Shown: piece by piece, positions 43,149 to 52,624 of the stretch
Layout: every line of letters starts with the position of its first letter
Numbering within the stretch: position 1 is the first letter of the stretch
Assembly: GCF_014201195.1 (NCBI RefSeq)
Contig: NZ_JACHDS010000001.1
Span: 744,001-808,000 of the forward strand
DNA length: 64,000 nt
Reading direction: 5' to 3'
Origin: Nocardiopsis mwathae
GTDB taxonomy: Bacteria > Actinomycetota > Actinomycetes > Streptosporangiales > Streptosporangiaceae
Translations under genes and position numbers: made by a program
The notes under the pieces: generated by a model
What the model was told of the DNA's origin: nothing
Seen by the model: the letters and a program-made list of their open reading frames with translations, nothing else
Databases searched by the model: none

Positions 43149-44098
43149 CCGGCTGGCGGCAACCCATGCTCGCGACGCTCACCGAGCGGCGGTTCTCCGA
43201 TCCGAACTGGCTGTTCGAGCGCAAGCTCGACGGCATGCGCGCACTGTCCACCAGGGACGATGACAGCAGGGACGGCGCGCCGCAGCTGTGGTCGCGCAAC
43301 GAGAAGCGCATCGGCGACAGCTACCCGGAGCTGGTCGACGCGCTCGCCGGGTGCGGCGGCTCCCGGTTCGTCGCCGACGGGGAGATCGTCGCGTTCGACG
43401 GTGAGCAGACGAGCTTCGCCCGGCTGCAGGCCCGCATCCACCTGACGGACCCCGAGCGCATCGCGGCCAGCGGGGTCGCCGCCTACTACTACCTGTTCGA
43501 CCTGCTGTCCCACGACGGCGAGGATCTGACCGGGCTGCCGCTGCGGGAACGCAAGCGGATCCTGCGGGACGTGTTCGATTTCCGCGATCCGTTGCGCTTC
43601 ACCGCGCACCGCAACACCGATGGTGAGGCCTACTACCGGGAGGCGTGCGAGCGCGGCTGGGAGGGCCTGATCGCCAAGCGCGCGGACGCGCCGTACCGCG
43701 GCGGCCGGTCGATCGACTGGCTGAAGTTCAAGTGCGTGCGCGACCAGGAGCTCGTGGTCGGCGGCTTCACCGACCCGCAGCGCTCGCGCGTCGGGTTCGG
43801 CGCGCTGCTCGTCGGCTACCACGACGGGTCCGGCCGGTTGCGCTACGCGGGCAAGGTCGGCACCGGCTACGACGACATGACCCTGCGTTCGATGCGCGAC
43901 CGGATGGACGGTATGACCCGTCGGGAGTGTCCGTTCGCCGACGCGGTGCGGGAGCGCGGCGCGCACTGGATCCACCCGGAGCTGGTGGTGCAGGTGGGTT
44001 TCACCGAGTGGACCACCGACGGCCGTCTGCGCCACCCCCGCTACCTCGGGATGCGCACCGACAAGCCGGCGGCCGACGTCGTGAGGGAGACGAGCTGA
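43145..44098 (+). CDS. ATP-dependent DNA ligase (LigD ligase part)
   Basis: This 317-aa ligase has the nucleotidyl-transferase motif I in FERKLDGMRAL with the adenylated Lys in KLDG, then FVADGEIVAFDG (motif III), YYYLFDLLSHDGEDL, EGLIAKRADAPYRGG (motif IV) and WLKFKCVRDQELVV (motif V). An OB-fold part follows (LVVGGFTDPQRSRVGFGALL). The ATG at 43145 overlaps the PE gene stop. It would seal ends prepared by the PE and polymerase proteins. An ORF extension upstream of the ATG is not supported. Confidence 0.94.
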   Translation: MTGWRQPMLATLTERRFSDPNWLFERKLDGMRALSTRDDDSRDGAPQLWSRNEKRIGDSYPELVDALAGCGGSRFVADGEIVAFDGEQTSFARLQARIHLTDPERIAASGVAAYYYLFDLLSHDGEDLTGLPLRERKRILRDVFDFRDPLRFTAHRNTDGEAYYREACERGWEGLIAKRADAPYRGGRSIDWLKFKCVRDQELVVGGFTDPQRSRVGFGALLVGYHDGSGRLRYAGKVGTGYDDMTLRSMRDRMDGMTRRECPFADAVRERGAHWIHPELVVQVGFTEWTTDGRLRHPRYLGMRTDKPAADVVRETS

Positions 44099-44099
44099 C

Positions 44100-45011
44100 A
44101 TGGCGGCACAGACCATCCACGTCGCCGACCACGACATCGACGTGTCCAACCTGGACAAGGAGTTCTACCCGGACGATCACCTCAGCAAGGGCGACGTGCT
44201 CGACCACTACCGGGCCGTCGCCGACGTCATGCTTCCGCACCTCGCCGGCCGCCCCCTGACCATGCGCCGCTACCCGGACGGAATCGGCGCCGACGGCTTC
44301 TTCCAGAAGGACGCGTCGGACTACTTCCCCGATTGGCTGCGCGTCGTCGAGGTGCCCCAGCGCGGCGACGGTTCGGTGAACCACGTGGTGTGCGACGACG
44401 CCGCCATGCTGGTGTACCTGGTCAACCAGGCCACGATTGAGTTCCACGTCTGGCTGTCCACAGTGGACGAGCTGGACCGCCCCGACTGGCTGGTGATCGA
44501 CATCGACCCGCCACCAGGCGTGTCGGTGGCCACGCTGCGCGACGTGGCGCGTCGGTTGCGCACCCTGTATCGCGAGCTCGGGCTGACTCCGTTCGTGCAG
44601 GCCACCGGCGGGCGCGGCTACCACGTGGCCGCGCCGCTGGACCGCTCGGCCGACTTCCGGTTCGTCCGCGACCTGGCCGTCGGCATAGCCGACCACCTCG
44701 CCGAGGACGCCCCCGAGTCGCTGACCACCGCACAGCGCAAGGAACGCCGCGGCGACCGGATCTTCCTCGACGTCAACCGCAACGCCTACGGCCAGACGTT
44801 CATCGCGCCGTACTCGCTACGCGCCCGCCCCGGCGCAACCGTGGCCACCCCACTGGACTGGGCCGAGCTCGGCCGCTCCACCCCGAACGGCCACACCCAC
44901 GCGACGATCCGCAAGCGCCTCGGACACAAACCCGACCCCTGGGCGACCATCGACGAGCAGGCCGCCACGCCGGCCACCGCTCGCGATCGGCTGGCGGCTC
45001 TCACGGACTGA
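44100..45011 (+). CDS. LigD-type primase/polymerase protein
   Basis: This 303-aa protein is the archaeo-eukaryotic-primase-like polymerase part of LigD, which fills and extends ends with rNTPs. It has LDKEFYPDDHLSKGDVLDHY, RPLTMRRYPDGIGADGFFQK, the metal-binding pair in VIDIDPPPG (Asp-x-Asp) and QATGGRGYHVAAPLDR. The second acidic site is in RIFLDVNRNAYGQTFIAPYS. The start is one nt after the ligase stop. All three LigD activities are therefore provided by one operon of separate genes. Confidence 0.94.
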   Translation: MAAQTIHVADHDIDVSNLDKEFYPDDHLSKGDVLDHYRAVADVMLPHLAGRPLTMRRYPDGIGADGFFQKDASDYFPDWLRVVEVPQRGDGSVNHVVCDDAAMLVYLVNQATIEFHVWLSTVDELDRPDWLVIDIDPPPGVSVATLRDVARRLRTLYRELGLTPFVQATGGRGYHVAAPLDRSADFRFVRDLAVGIADHLAEDAPESLTTAQRKERRGDRIFLDVNRNAYGQTFIAPYSLRARPGATVATPLDWAELGRSTPNGHTHATIRKRLGHKPDPWATIDEQAATPATARDRLAALTD

Positions 45012-45149
45012 TACGGTCCCCGGCGTCATCGCAGTGTCGCAGTGTCACCGCAGGGGAGGCCCCGAAACGGTTTCATCGCGGTCGGGGTAGCCGGGGAGGA
45101 CCTGGTGAGCCCCATCAGCCGCAGCGGGCGGAGGATGGTGATGGTGGGC

Positions 45150-45240
45150 GTGGCGCCGGCCGGTGAGGCGAGCCATGGAATTCGAAGAGGCGGACTCCCA
45201 GGCTGACCACCGCGTAGACCGCCCCGCAGATCGTCGCGGG
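45150..45240 (-). pseudogene. Remnant of a HATPase-gene 3' end
   Basis: On the minus strand the sequence includes SMARLTG, the exact C-terminal heptapeptide of the anti-sigma-like ATPase at 40135-40611, within a nearly identical GGTGAGGCGAGCCATGGA (45161-45178 here, 40141-40158 there). The flanking 20-30 nt also resemble each other (GATGGTGA-GGTGGG). Upstream the similarity to VWAVFES is only recognisable across a frameshift (GAVYAVVS). It looks like the tail of a deleted duplicate. Confidence 0.45.
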
Positions 45241-45270
45241 GCGGCCTTCAGCGATTTGTTTCCGTGAAGT

Positions 45271-48200
45271 TCAGGGGCGGTCGAGGAGCATTGTCGCCAG
45301 GTCGGTCACGGTTCCTGCGCTGAGGAACTTGACCATGGGGATGTCGACTCCGAGATCACGGCGGATGCGGGCGCGGATTTCGACGGCCATCAGGGAGTCC
45401 AGGCCCTGGCGGTTCAGGGCGCGGCGGGGGTGGATGCGGTCCGACGGCAGGCCGAGGATCTCGCCTGTGACGTCGCGGAGGTAGGTGATGACCTCCTCGT
45501 GGGTGGTGGGTGTCGAACGGGGGGACTCCTCCGGGGCGGGGGTGACGGGTTCCCTGGTGGTGTCCTCCTTGGGGGCGGGCAGGGGGCGGCTGGTCGGGTC
45601 CGGTGCCGGGGGCGGTGCCGTGCGCCGGTCGGCCCGGCCCGGCACCAGGAGGGAGAAGAACGGGGCGCGAGCCGCGGTCGGGTGGGCCTCGGCCCAGCGG
45701 TGCCAATCGGTCGGGAGCAGGGCCGCCTGGGTGGTCCCGTCGCCGATCAGCCGGTCGAGGACGGCCAGCCCTTCATCCGGGTCGAAGCTGCGCATCCCCT
45801 CCGGCGTCATGTCCCGGCCGTGCTCGCGCTCGTACCGGGCGACCATGCCGGCCTTGGCCCAGAACCCCCAGTTGACGCTCGTCGCCGCCTCACCGCGGGC
45901 GCGCCGCCGGTGGGCCAGGGCGTCCAGGTAGGCGTTGGCCGCCGCGTAAGCGCCGATCATCGGCGAGGGCAGCAGCGCGGACCCCGACGAGAACAGCACG
46001 AAGAAGTCCAGGTCGTGCCCGGTGAACAGGCGGTCGAGCACCGCCGCCCCGTGCGCCTTGGGCCGCATGACCGCCGACACGTCGTCCTCGGTCAGGTCGG
46101 CCACGTCGGCCCACTCGATCACCCCGGCCGCGTGCACCACCCCCCGGATCGGGGGGCGCCCCCGGGCCGCCCAGTCCGTCAGTACCCGGTCCATCCCCGG
46201 TTCGTCGGCGACATCGACGACCTCGTAGTCGACGTGCGCCGTCGCCCGCAGCTTCTGCACGGCCGCCGCCCGCTCCGGTGTCAGCGGGCTCCGCCCCACC
46301 AGCAGCAGATCGCGGGCGCCCTGGCGCACCAGCCGCCGTGCCACCTCCAGTCCCAGACCGCCCACACCGCCCGTGACCAGGTACCCGGCGTTCGTGCGCA
46401 CGGAACGGCGCGCAGGCGAACGGGGCGTCGGCGCCGCGTCGGGGGACGGCTCCGGACGGGAGAACGACAGCATCACGCGCCCGGTGTGCCCGGTCCGCGC
46501 CATGAGTCGGAACGCGTCGCCGACCTCCTCGGACGGGAACAGCCGGTAGGGCAGCGGCCGCAGCTCACCGCGGCCCACCAGCTCCACCATCTCCCGCAGC
46601 GACGCACCCAGCCGGTCCGGCCGCTGGTGGGTCATCTGCAAGATGTCCACGCAGGTGAAGCTCAGCGCCCGCTCGAACGGCCGCATGTCCATCGGTGCCC
46701 CGTGCAGGATGTCGCGCTTGGTGAGCTCCACCCACCGCCCGAACGGTGCCAGCAGGTCCAGGCTCGCCGCGCGCGGCTCCCCGGAGAGCATGTTGACGAC
46801 GACGTCGACGCCGTACCCGCCGGTGACCTCCCGCACGGTGTCGACATACGCGGTCGACCGCGAGTCGCCGACCACGGTCGCGCCGAGGAAGCGCAGCAGC
46901 GAGCGCTTCTCCGCCGTCCCCGCCGTCGCCAGCACCTCCGCCCCCTCCCGCTGCGCGATCTGCAGCGCCGCGAGGCCGGTGCCGCCGCTCGCGCTGTGCA
47001 CGAGCACCTTCTCCCCGGGCTGCACCCGGGCCGCGTGCCGCAGCGCCAGGTCGGCGGTGGTGAAGGCCGCCGGAATCGTGGCCGCCTCCGCCAGGCTCAG
47101 GCTCGCCGGACGGCGGCAGACCAGGGAGGCCGGCGCCACCACGTGGTCGGCCACCGGCTGGTGGGACAGCGCGACCACCTCGTCCCCGACCGACAGCCCG
47201 CGCACGCCCGGACCCAGCGCGGTCACCGTCCCGGCGAACTCGTAGCCCAGGTCGGGGTTGCGCGGGTCCGCACAGTCCATGACCCCCAGGGCGATGAGCA
47301 CGCTGCGGAACACGATCGGTGCGATCGACGCCTCGATGGCGACCTCCCCGTGCCCCGGCGGGCGCGCCTCCATCGGACGGAACGCCAGCGCGTCGAGCGT
47401 GCCGATGCCGGTCCCGGCGCTGCGGCGGGCCGCGGAACGGTGTCGCCCCGGCCGCCCCGCGGTATCGAGGACCAGCCGCACCGGACCGCCGACCAGCTCG
47501 GGAACCGCGGGCGCCGCCCGCCGGGGGGCGGGGGAAAGCCGCGGCGCCAGGCGGCGCCCGCCGCGCAGCGCCACCTGGTCCTCGGTGTCCGCACGGGACA
47601 GCTCGGCCACGAGCGGGTCGATGTGCTCGGTCCGGGATCCGGGGTCCAGGACGGCCGGGTCGAGGTCGACCAGCCGGAGCCCGACCGCCGGGACCTCGCC
47701 GGTGACCGTGCGCCCCAGCCCCCACAGCGGTGCCTGCTCCGCGCGCGGGCACTCGCCGTCGTCCACGGCCTGGGCGCCGGCGGTCACCACGGTCAGCGCG
47801 GGATCGGGCTGCTCGGTGAGCGCGCGGGTCAGTGCCGCCACGTCACAGCAGCCCCTGCGCTCGGCGTCGGCGAGTGAGGCGGCGTCGAGGCTCCACAGGT
47901 GGACCGCGTGCACCGCTACCGTGCCACCTCCTGCACCATCCGCGGCGTCATCGCCGCGGTCGAGGGCTTCGGCGAGCAGCTGCCGGTGGTGGTCGGCCGA
48001 ACCGGGCGCGATGACGTAGTGGCCCGGACCGAACCGCTGGAAGGACGCACCGGGCTGGACCAGCACACACCGGTGGCCGTGCGAGCGCAGCCGGGCGACC
48101 AGTGCCTCCCCGACGCCGTGCACGTCGGCGTAGACGACATAGGGGACGGCCCCGGCGCGCGCCCGGTCCGAGGGGACACCGCGGAGCGCGGCGACCGGCT

Positions 48201-51200
48201 CCCAGCGCACCTCGTAGAGGCCGGAGGCGTCCGCGTCCCGCTGGTCCCGCTCGACGGCCGCCGCCCCGCCGTGCCGCGCCTGCCCGTGCGGCTCCAGGTA
48301 GCGGATGCCGACACCGCGGATGTCGGCGACCACCGTCCCGTCCTCGTCGAACAGCCGCACGTCACCCCAGTAGCCGGCGGCGTCCTCGCCGGTGAGCCGG
48401 GCGTGGCACCACACCTGCCCCTTGGGGCGGCGCCGGAACACGACCACGTCGAGCCCGCCGCCGACGATGGAGCCGTCGGCGCCGCTCACCGCGGACTTGG
48501 CCGCGATCAGCCCCTGCAGGCACGAGTCCAGCAGACACGGGTGCACCTGGAAGCCGGCCGTGGGGACGCCGTCGGTCAGCCGGATCCGGCACAGCGTCTC
48601 ACCGTCGCCCTCCCAGAGGTCGGTGATGCCCTGGAACCCGCCCTCCCACCGGTTTCCGGTGCCCCCGAGGCTCCGGTAGAAGTCGGTGGCGGACACGGCG
48701 CCGGCGCACCGCTCCCGCACCTGGGCCAGGGTGCCCCCGGGGACGGGCGACTCCGGGTGGTCGGCGGCGTCGAGCCGGAGCCGCCCGCGGGCGTGGACGG
48801 TCCACCCGACCCCGTCGGCGGTGGTGTCCGCGGACCCGTCCGCGGCCTCCATGCCATCGGCATCGCGGCTGCCCACGTCGAAGCGGCGGAAACGCGCGCC
48901 GTCCGGCCCCCGCTCCGGTGCGAACAACCGCAGACGCACCACCGGCTCCGCGGCCGGATCGAGGAACAGGGCGCGGTCGAGCGCCACGTCGGTGACGGCG
49001 ACGACCCCGCCCGCCCCCAGTTCCGCGGCGGCCTCCAGGACCAGCTCCACGTAGCCGACGCCGGGGAAGATCGACGCGTCCTGGACCCGGTGCTCCAGCA
49101 GGAAGGCGTTGCGGCGAAGATCCAGGCGCCCCTCCCACGTGTCGGTGCCGTCCGCGGCCCCCTGCTCCGACCGCCGCCCCAGCAGCGGGCGCGCCTGACC
49201 GGGCGCCTGCGCGGGCCCGAAGCCGTGTCCGGCGCCCTGCCCGGACCCGCCCGTGCCCTCGGCACCATCGGGGTACCAAAACCGCTCGCGCTGCCACGGG
49301 TAGGTGGGTAGCCGGGTGAACCGGGCGCCGTCGCCGATGACCCCGGGCCAGGACACCTGCCGACCGGCGACGTACAGCTCGCCCAGGGCGGTGAGCATCC
49401 CCGTCCGCTCCGGCAGGTCCCGGCGCAGCGGGGCGATGGCGAGGTCATCCGCCCCCAGCACCTCCTGCAGCGCGGGCAGCAGCACCGGGTGGGGGCTGAT
49501 CTCGCAGCAGATCAGCGGCCCCGCGGCGGCCACTTCCTGCATGACCGGTCCGAACCGCACCGGCTCGCGCAGGTTGCGCATCCAGTAGTCGGCGTCGAGG
49601 CCGGCGCCGTCGAGCAGTGCGGCGTCGGTCGTCGACCAGATCGGCACCCGTGCCCTCCGCGGCCGGATCCCGTCCAGCTCCGCGAGCATGTCCTCGCGCA
49701 GCTCCTCCATCTGCGGGCTGTGCGCCGCGATGTCCACCTTGATCAGTCGGCAGAAGACGTCGCGCTCCTCCAGGCGGGCACGGATCTCCTCGATCGCCTC
49801 CGCGTCCCCGGACAGCACGGTGTTTCCCGGCCCGTTGACCACCGCGATCGAGACGCGGTCGGGGAACCGGGCGGCCTCCTCCTCGGCCTCGGCCGCGGGC
49901 AGGGCGGTCGACAGCGTCGCCCCCTGGCCGCTGAGCCGGCGCATGAGGGCCGACCGGCGGCAGATGATCCGCGCGGCGTCCTCGATGCCGATCGCGTCCG
50001 CCGTGTAGGCCGCGGCGATCTCGCCCATGCTGTGCCCGACCACCAGGTCCGGCTCGATCCCCCAGACGCGGAGCATCCGGGCGATCGCGGCCTCGACCGC
50101 GACCAGCGCGGGCTGGACCCGGTCGATGGGAGCGGACTCCAGGTCGCCCTCGCCGAGCAGGTCCAGCAGCGACCAGCCCGCCTCGGCGGCGATCGCCGCG
50201 TCGAACTCCTCGATGGCGCGCCGGAACTCGGGGCTGTCGCGCAGCAGCCCCCGGCCCATCCCGGTCCACTGGGCCCCCTGCCCGGGGAACACGAAGGCCA
50301 CGCGGCGCTCCGCCGCTTCGCCGGGGCCGACGACGCCGGGCGCCGTCTTCCCCTCGGACGCCTCCGCCAGGCGCTCCCGCAGCTCGGCGTGGTCGGAGCC
50401 GACGACGGCCAGCCGGTGTTCGAAATGGGTGCGCCGTTCGCCGGCGCTGTGGCAGATGTCGCGCAGCGGGACCGAGCGCCCGTCGCCGTCGAGGTGGGCG
50501 GCATACGCCCGGGCCAGCTCGGAGAGCGCCCGCGGGTCCCGGGCCGACAGCGGCAGCAGGTGGACGGCCGCGCCGGGGTCGCTGTCGTCGCTCCGCTCAG
50601 GGCCGGTGTCCGGCGCGCACGCCCCGTCCGGAGCGCTGTCGTCCCCGGAGGCGCCGTCGAGCCGGACGGGTTCGGGGGCACCGGTCAGCACTATGTGCAC
50701 GTTGGTGCCCGCGATACCGGAGGAGCTGACCCCGGCCACCGGCTCCCTGCCCCCGGTGTCGGGCCACGGCGTCGGCTCGGTCGCGGGGATCGCCAGCCGC
50801 CAGTCCTGCCACGGCAGCAGCGGGTGCGGCTCCCGGCAGTGCAGGCTCGGCGGGATGACCCGCTCCTTCAGGCACAGCGCGGTCTTGATCAGCCCGGCGA
50901 GCCCGGCGGTCGCCTCGGTGTGGCCGATGTTGGTCTTCACGGACCCGACCAGGCAGGGCCGGTCCGGATCGCGGCCGGGGCTCAGCACCGTTCCCAGGGC
51001 CTCCAGCTCGACCGGGTCGCCGACGCTCGTTCCGGTGCCGTGGGCCTCGACGTAGTCGACCGTGGCCGGGTCGATACCGGCGTCGGCGTAGGCGGTGAGC
51101 AGGGTCCGCAGCTGCCCCTCCACGGCCGGGGCCATGAGGTAGCCGCTGGCCTGGCCGTCGTTGCCGCTGGCGGCGCCGCGGATCACCGCGTAGATGTCGT

Positions 51201-51999
51201 CGCCGTCGGCCAGGGCCCGGTCCAGCGGTTTGAGCACGACCGCGCCGACGCCGTCCGCGCGGCCGAACCCGTCGGCGTCGGCGGCGCCGAACTTGCAGCG
51301 CCCGTCGGGCGCGAGCGCGCCCGCGTCCGCCATGATCGCCGAGAGGGTCGGCCGCAGCAGGAGGTTGGCGCCGCCCGCGATCGCCTGCCCTGACTCGCCG
51401 CTGCGGATGCTCTGCACCGCCTGGTGCACCGCGACCAGTGAGGACGAGCAGGCGGCGTCCACCGTGACCGAGGGGCCGCGCAGGTCGAAGGCATAGGAGA
51501 TCCGGCCGGACATGACGCTGCGCAGCCCGCTGCCCAGCCCGGCGTGCAGGTCCCGCCGTACCCCGGCGCCCTGTTCGGCCTGGTCGAGCAGCTCCCAGTA
51601 CTCGCCCGCCTGGAGGCCGATGAAGACCCCGGTGCCGGTGCCCCGGAGCCGGTCCTGCGTCATGCCGGCGTCCTCGAACGCCTCCCACGCCGTCTCCAGC
51701 AGGATCCGCTGCTGCGGATCCATCCAGATCGCCTCGCGTGGGGAGATACCGAAGAAGGCGGCGTCGAATTCCTCCACCCCCGTGAGGAATCCGCCGCGCC
51801 CTCCCGGGGTCCCGGGCGTGCTCAGTGTGCCCTGGCCGCCCGGTGTTCGGTCGGGTGGTGCCGCGGAGATGGCGTCGACACCGTCGCAGAGCAGCCGCCA
51901 CAGCATGCGGGGACCCTGTGCCTGCGGCAGCCGGCACCCGATGCCGACGATCGCGACCGGAATCGAGGAAGGGGATTTGTTCGACCCACTTTTTTCCAC
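45271..51999 (-). CDS. Single-module reducing type I PKS, KS-AT-DH-ER-KR-ACP
   Basis: This 2242-aa synthase starts at the GTG at 51999 behind GGAGGG. Domains: KS (about 13-436) with DAACSSSL (Cys184), VEAHGTGTS and KTNIGHTEA; AT (560-870) with GHSMGE and a non-standard AAHSPQM at the specificity motif; DH (935-1240) with EHRVQDASIFPG, where Asp replaces the usual Gly, and CLLDSCLQGL; a non-catalytic KR half (1240-1510); ER (1510-1845) with HSASGGTGLAALQIA; KR (1860-2050) with TGGVGGLGLEVARRL and YAAANAYLDA; ACP (2170-2240) with QGLDSLM (Ser near 2202). No thioesterase, docking domain or partner module follows. This full reducing set suggests iterative synthesis of a saturated chain, released by another enzyme. 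It is convergent with the repair operon. Confidence 0.95.
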   Translation of the reverse strand: MEKSGSNKSPSSIPVAIVGIGCRLPQAQGPRMLWRLLCDGVDAISAAPPDRTPGGQGTLSTPGTPGGRGGFLTGVEEFDAAFFGISPREAIWMDPQQRILLETAWEAFEDAGMTQDRLRGTGTGVFIGLQAGEYWELLDQAEQGAGVRRDLHAGLGSGLRSVMSGRISYAFDLRGPSVTVDAACSSSLVAVHQAVQSIRSGESGQAIAGGANLLLRPTLSAIMADAGALAPDGRCKFGAADADGFGRADGVGAVVLKPLDRALADGDDIYAVIRGAASGNDGQASGYLMAPAVEGQLRTLLTAYADAGIDPATVDYVEAHGTGTSVGDPVELEALGTVLSPGRDPDRPCLVGSVKTNIGHTEATAGLAGLIKTALCLKERVIPPSLHCREPHPLLPWQDWRLAIPATEPTPWPDTGGREPVAGVSSSGIAGTNVHIVLTGAPEPVRLDGASGDDSAPDGACAPDTGPERSDDSDPGAAVHLLPLSARDPRALSELARAYAAHLDGDGRSVPLRDICHSAGERRTHFEHRLAVVGSDHAELRERLAEASEGKTAPGVVGPGEAAERRVAFVFPGQGAQWTGMGRGLLRDSPEFRRAIEEFDAAIAAEAGWSLLDLLGEGDLESAPIDRVQPALVAVEAAIARMLRVWGIEPDLVVGHSMGEIAAAYTADAIGIEDAARIICRRSALMRRLSGQGATLSTALPAAEAEEEAARFPDRVSIAVVNGPGNTVLSGDAEAIEEIRARLEERDVFCRLIKVDIAAHSPQMEELREDMLAELDGIRPRRARVPIWSTTDAALLDGAGLDADYWMRNLREPVRFGPVMQEVAAAGPLICCEISPHPVLLPALQEVLGADDLAIAPLRRDLPERTGMLTALGELYVAGRQVSWPGVIGDGARFTRLPTYPWQRERFWYPDGAEGTGGSGQGAGHGFGPAQAPGQARPLLGRRSEQGAADGTDTWEGRLDLRRNAFLLEHRVQDASIFPGVGYVELVLEAAAELGAGGVVAVTDVALDRALFLDPAAEPVVRLRLFAPERGPDGARFRRFDVGSRDADGMEAADGSADTTADGVGWTVHARGRLRLDAADHPESPVPGGTLAQVRERCAGAVSATDFYRSLGGTGNRWEGGFQGITDLWEGDGETLCRIRLTDGVPTAGFQVHPCLLDSCLQGLIAAKSAVSGADGSIVGGGLDVVVFRRRPKGQVWCHARLTGEDAAGYWGDVRLFDEDGTVVADIRGVGIRYLEPHGQARHGGAAAVERDQRDADASGLYEVRWEPVAALRGVPSDRARAGAVPYVVYADVHGVGEALVARLRSHGHRCVLVQPGASFQRFGPGHYVIAPGSADHHRQLLAEALDRGDDAADGAGGGTVAVHAVHLWSLDAASLADAERRGCCDVAALTRALTEQPDPALTVVTAGAQAVDDGECPRAEQAPLWGLGRTVTGEVPAVGLRLVDLDPAVLDPGSRTEHIDPLVAELSRADTEDQVALRGGRRLAPRLSPAPRRAAPAVPELVGGPVRLVLDTAGRPGRHRSAARRSAGTGIGTLDALAFRPMEARPPGHGEVAIEASIAPIVFRSVLIALGVMDCADPRNPDLGYEFAGTVTALGPGVRGLSVGDEVVALSHQPVADHVVAPASLVCRRPASLSLAEAATIPAAFTTADLALRHAARVQPGEKVLVHSASGGTGLAALQIAQREGAEVLATAGTAEKRSLLRFLGATVVGDSRSTAYVDTVREVTGGYGVDVVVNMLSGEPRAASLDLLAPFGRWVELTKRDILHGAPMDMRPFERALSFTCVDILQMTHQRPDRLGASLREMVELVGRGELRPLPYRLFPSEEVGDAFRLMARTGHTGRVMLSFSRPEPSPDAAPTPRSPARRSVRTNAGYLVTGGVGGLGLEVARRLVRQGARDLLLVGRSPLTPERAAAVQKLRATAHVDYEVVDVADEPGMDRVLTDWAARGRPPIRGVVHAAGVIEWADVADLTEDDVSAVMRPKAHGAAVLDRLFTGHDLDFFVLFSSGSALLPSPMIGAYAAANAYLDALAHRRRARGEAATSVNWGFWAKAGMVARYEREHGRDMTPEGMRSFDPDEGLAVLDRLIGDGTTQAALLPTDWHRWAEAHPTAARAPFFSLLVPGRADRRTAPPPAPDPTSRPLPAPKEDTTREPVTPAPEESPRSTPTTHEEVITYLRDVTGEILGLPSDRIHPRRALNRQGLDSLMAVEIRARIRRDLGVDIPMVKFLSAGTVTDLATMLLDRP

Positions 52000-52457
52000 G
52001 CTGAAGAACCCTCCGAGCAATGGGTTGAAGGAGAAAGAAGAGAAAACAGAGCGCCGCCCGGTCGGAAAGGGGAGGGGCGGGCGCTATCTGGCCGCGCGTG
52101 CGATCCGGCCGCGGTTCTCGCTGGGAACGCAGGGAGAGGGGCGCCTGATCGGGGATCGGAATTCAGAATTCATCGGGGATCCTGAAGGGTCGTCGCGGGG
52201 CCACGCAGAAGGCCGGTCCCGCGGCCGCCCACACCCTCGCGGCGTCGGCTGTCCGCGGCCCGTGTCGACCATTATGGTCCGTGTACAGGGATTTTACCCA
52301 GAGAACGCGGCAATCGGTCGGTAAATGCGGGGATCGTCGGCGGTGCCACGATGGTCCGGAATTTCACTGCGCGTGTTCGCGCGGTCACATAACCGTCGGA
52401 TCTTCGCCCCGATACCCGAATTCGCGCGGCACGTCGGCCGATCGGGGGAGCCGGGTT
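52000..52457. other. Intergenic region upstream of the PKS
   Basis: About 460 nt without a supported gene, containing the presumed PKS promoter on the minus strand. Short A+T-rich tracts occur near 52000-52040. No clear operator was recognised. The right end is a MITE-like element (52458-52624). Confidence 0.45.
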
Positions 52458-52624
52458 CTAGGGCGTGTTTGGCGGATGCTTTCCTCCTGAGCGAGCGGCC
52501 GTCCGGGGCGGCGCTCGCAAGCCGCTTCACGAAGTCAATCCAGGTCGGCTTCACGAGTGGAGCGGCGCAGCGAGCGTCGTTCCGGTGACCGCGAGCCGGA
52601 AATGATCCGTCGAACACGCCCTAG
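52458..52624. mobile_element. MITE-like element with 20-nt terminal inverted repeats
   Basis: The outer 20 nt (52458-52477, CTAGGGCGTGTTTGGCGGAT) are repeated inverted at 52605-52624 with 18 of 20 matches, enclosing about 127 nt that encode nothing. The flanking TA (or CTAG) on each side would fit a target duplication. The size, strong inverted ends and lack of a transposase gene fit a miniature element mobilised in trans. The right end coincides with the stop codon of the STAS gene. Confidence 0.7.

Noticed and set aside
45430-47877. Long plus-strand frame inside the reducing PKS
   Set aside because: Shadow of the PKS on the other strand; Arg/Gly/Gln-rich without motifs.
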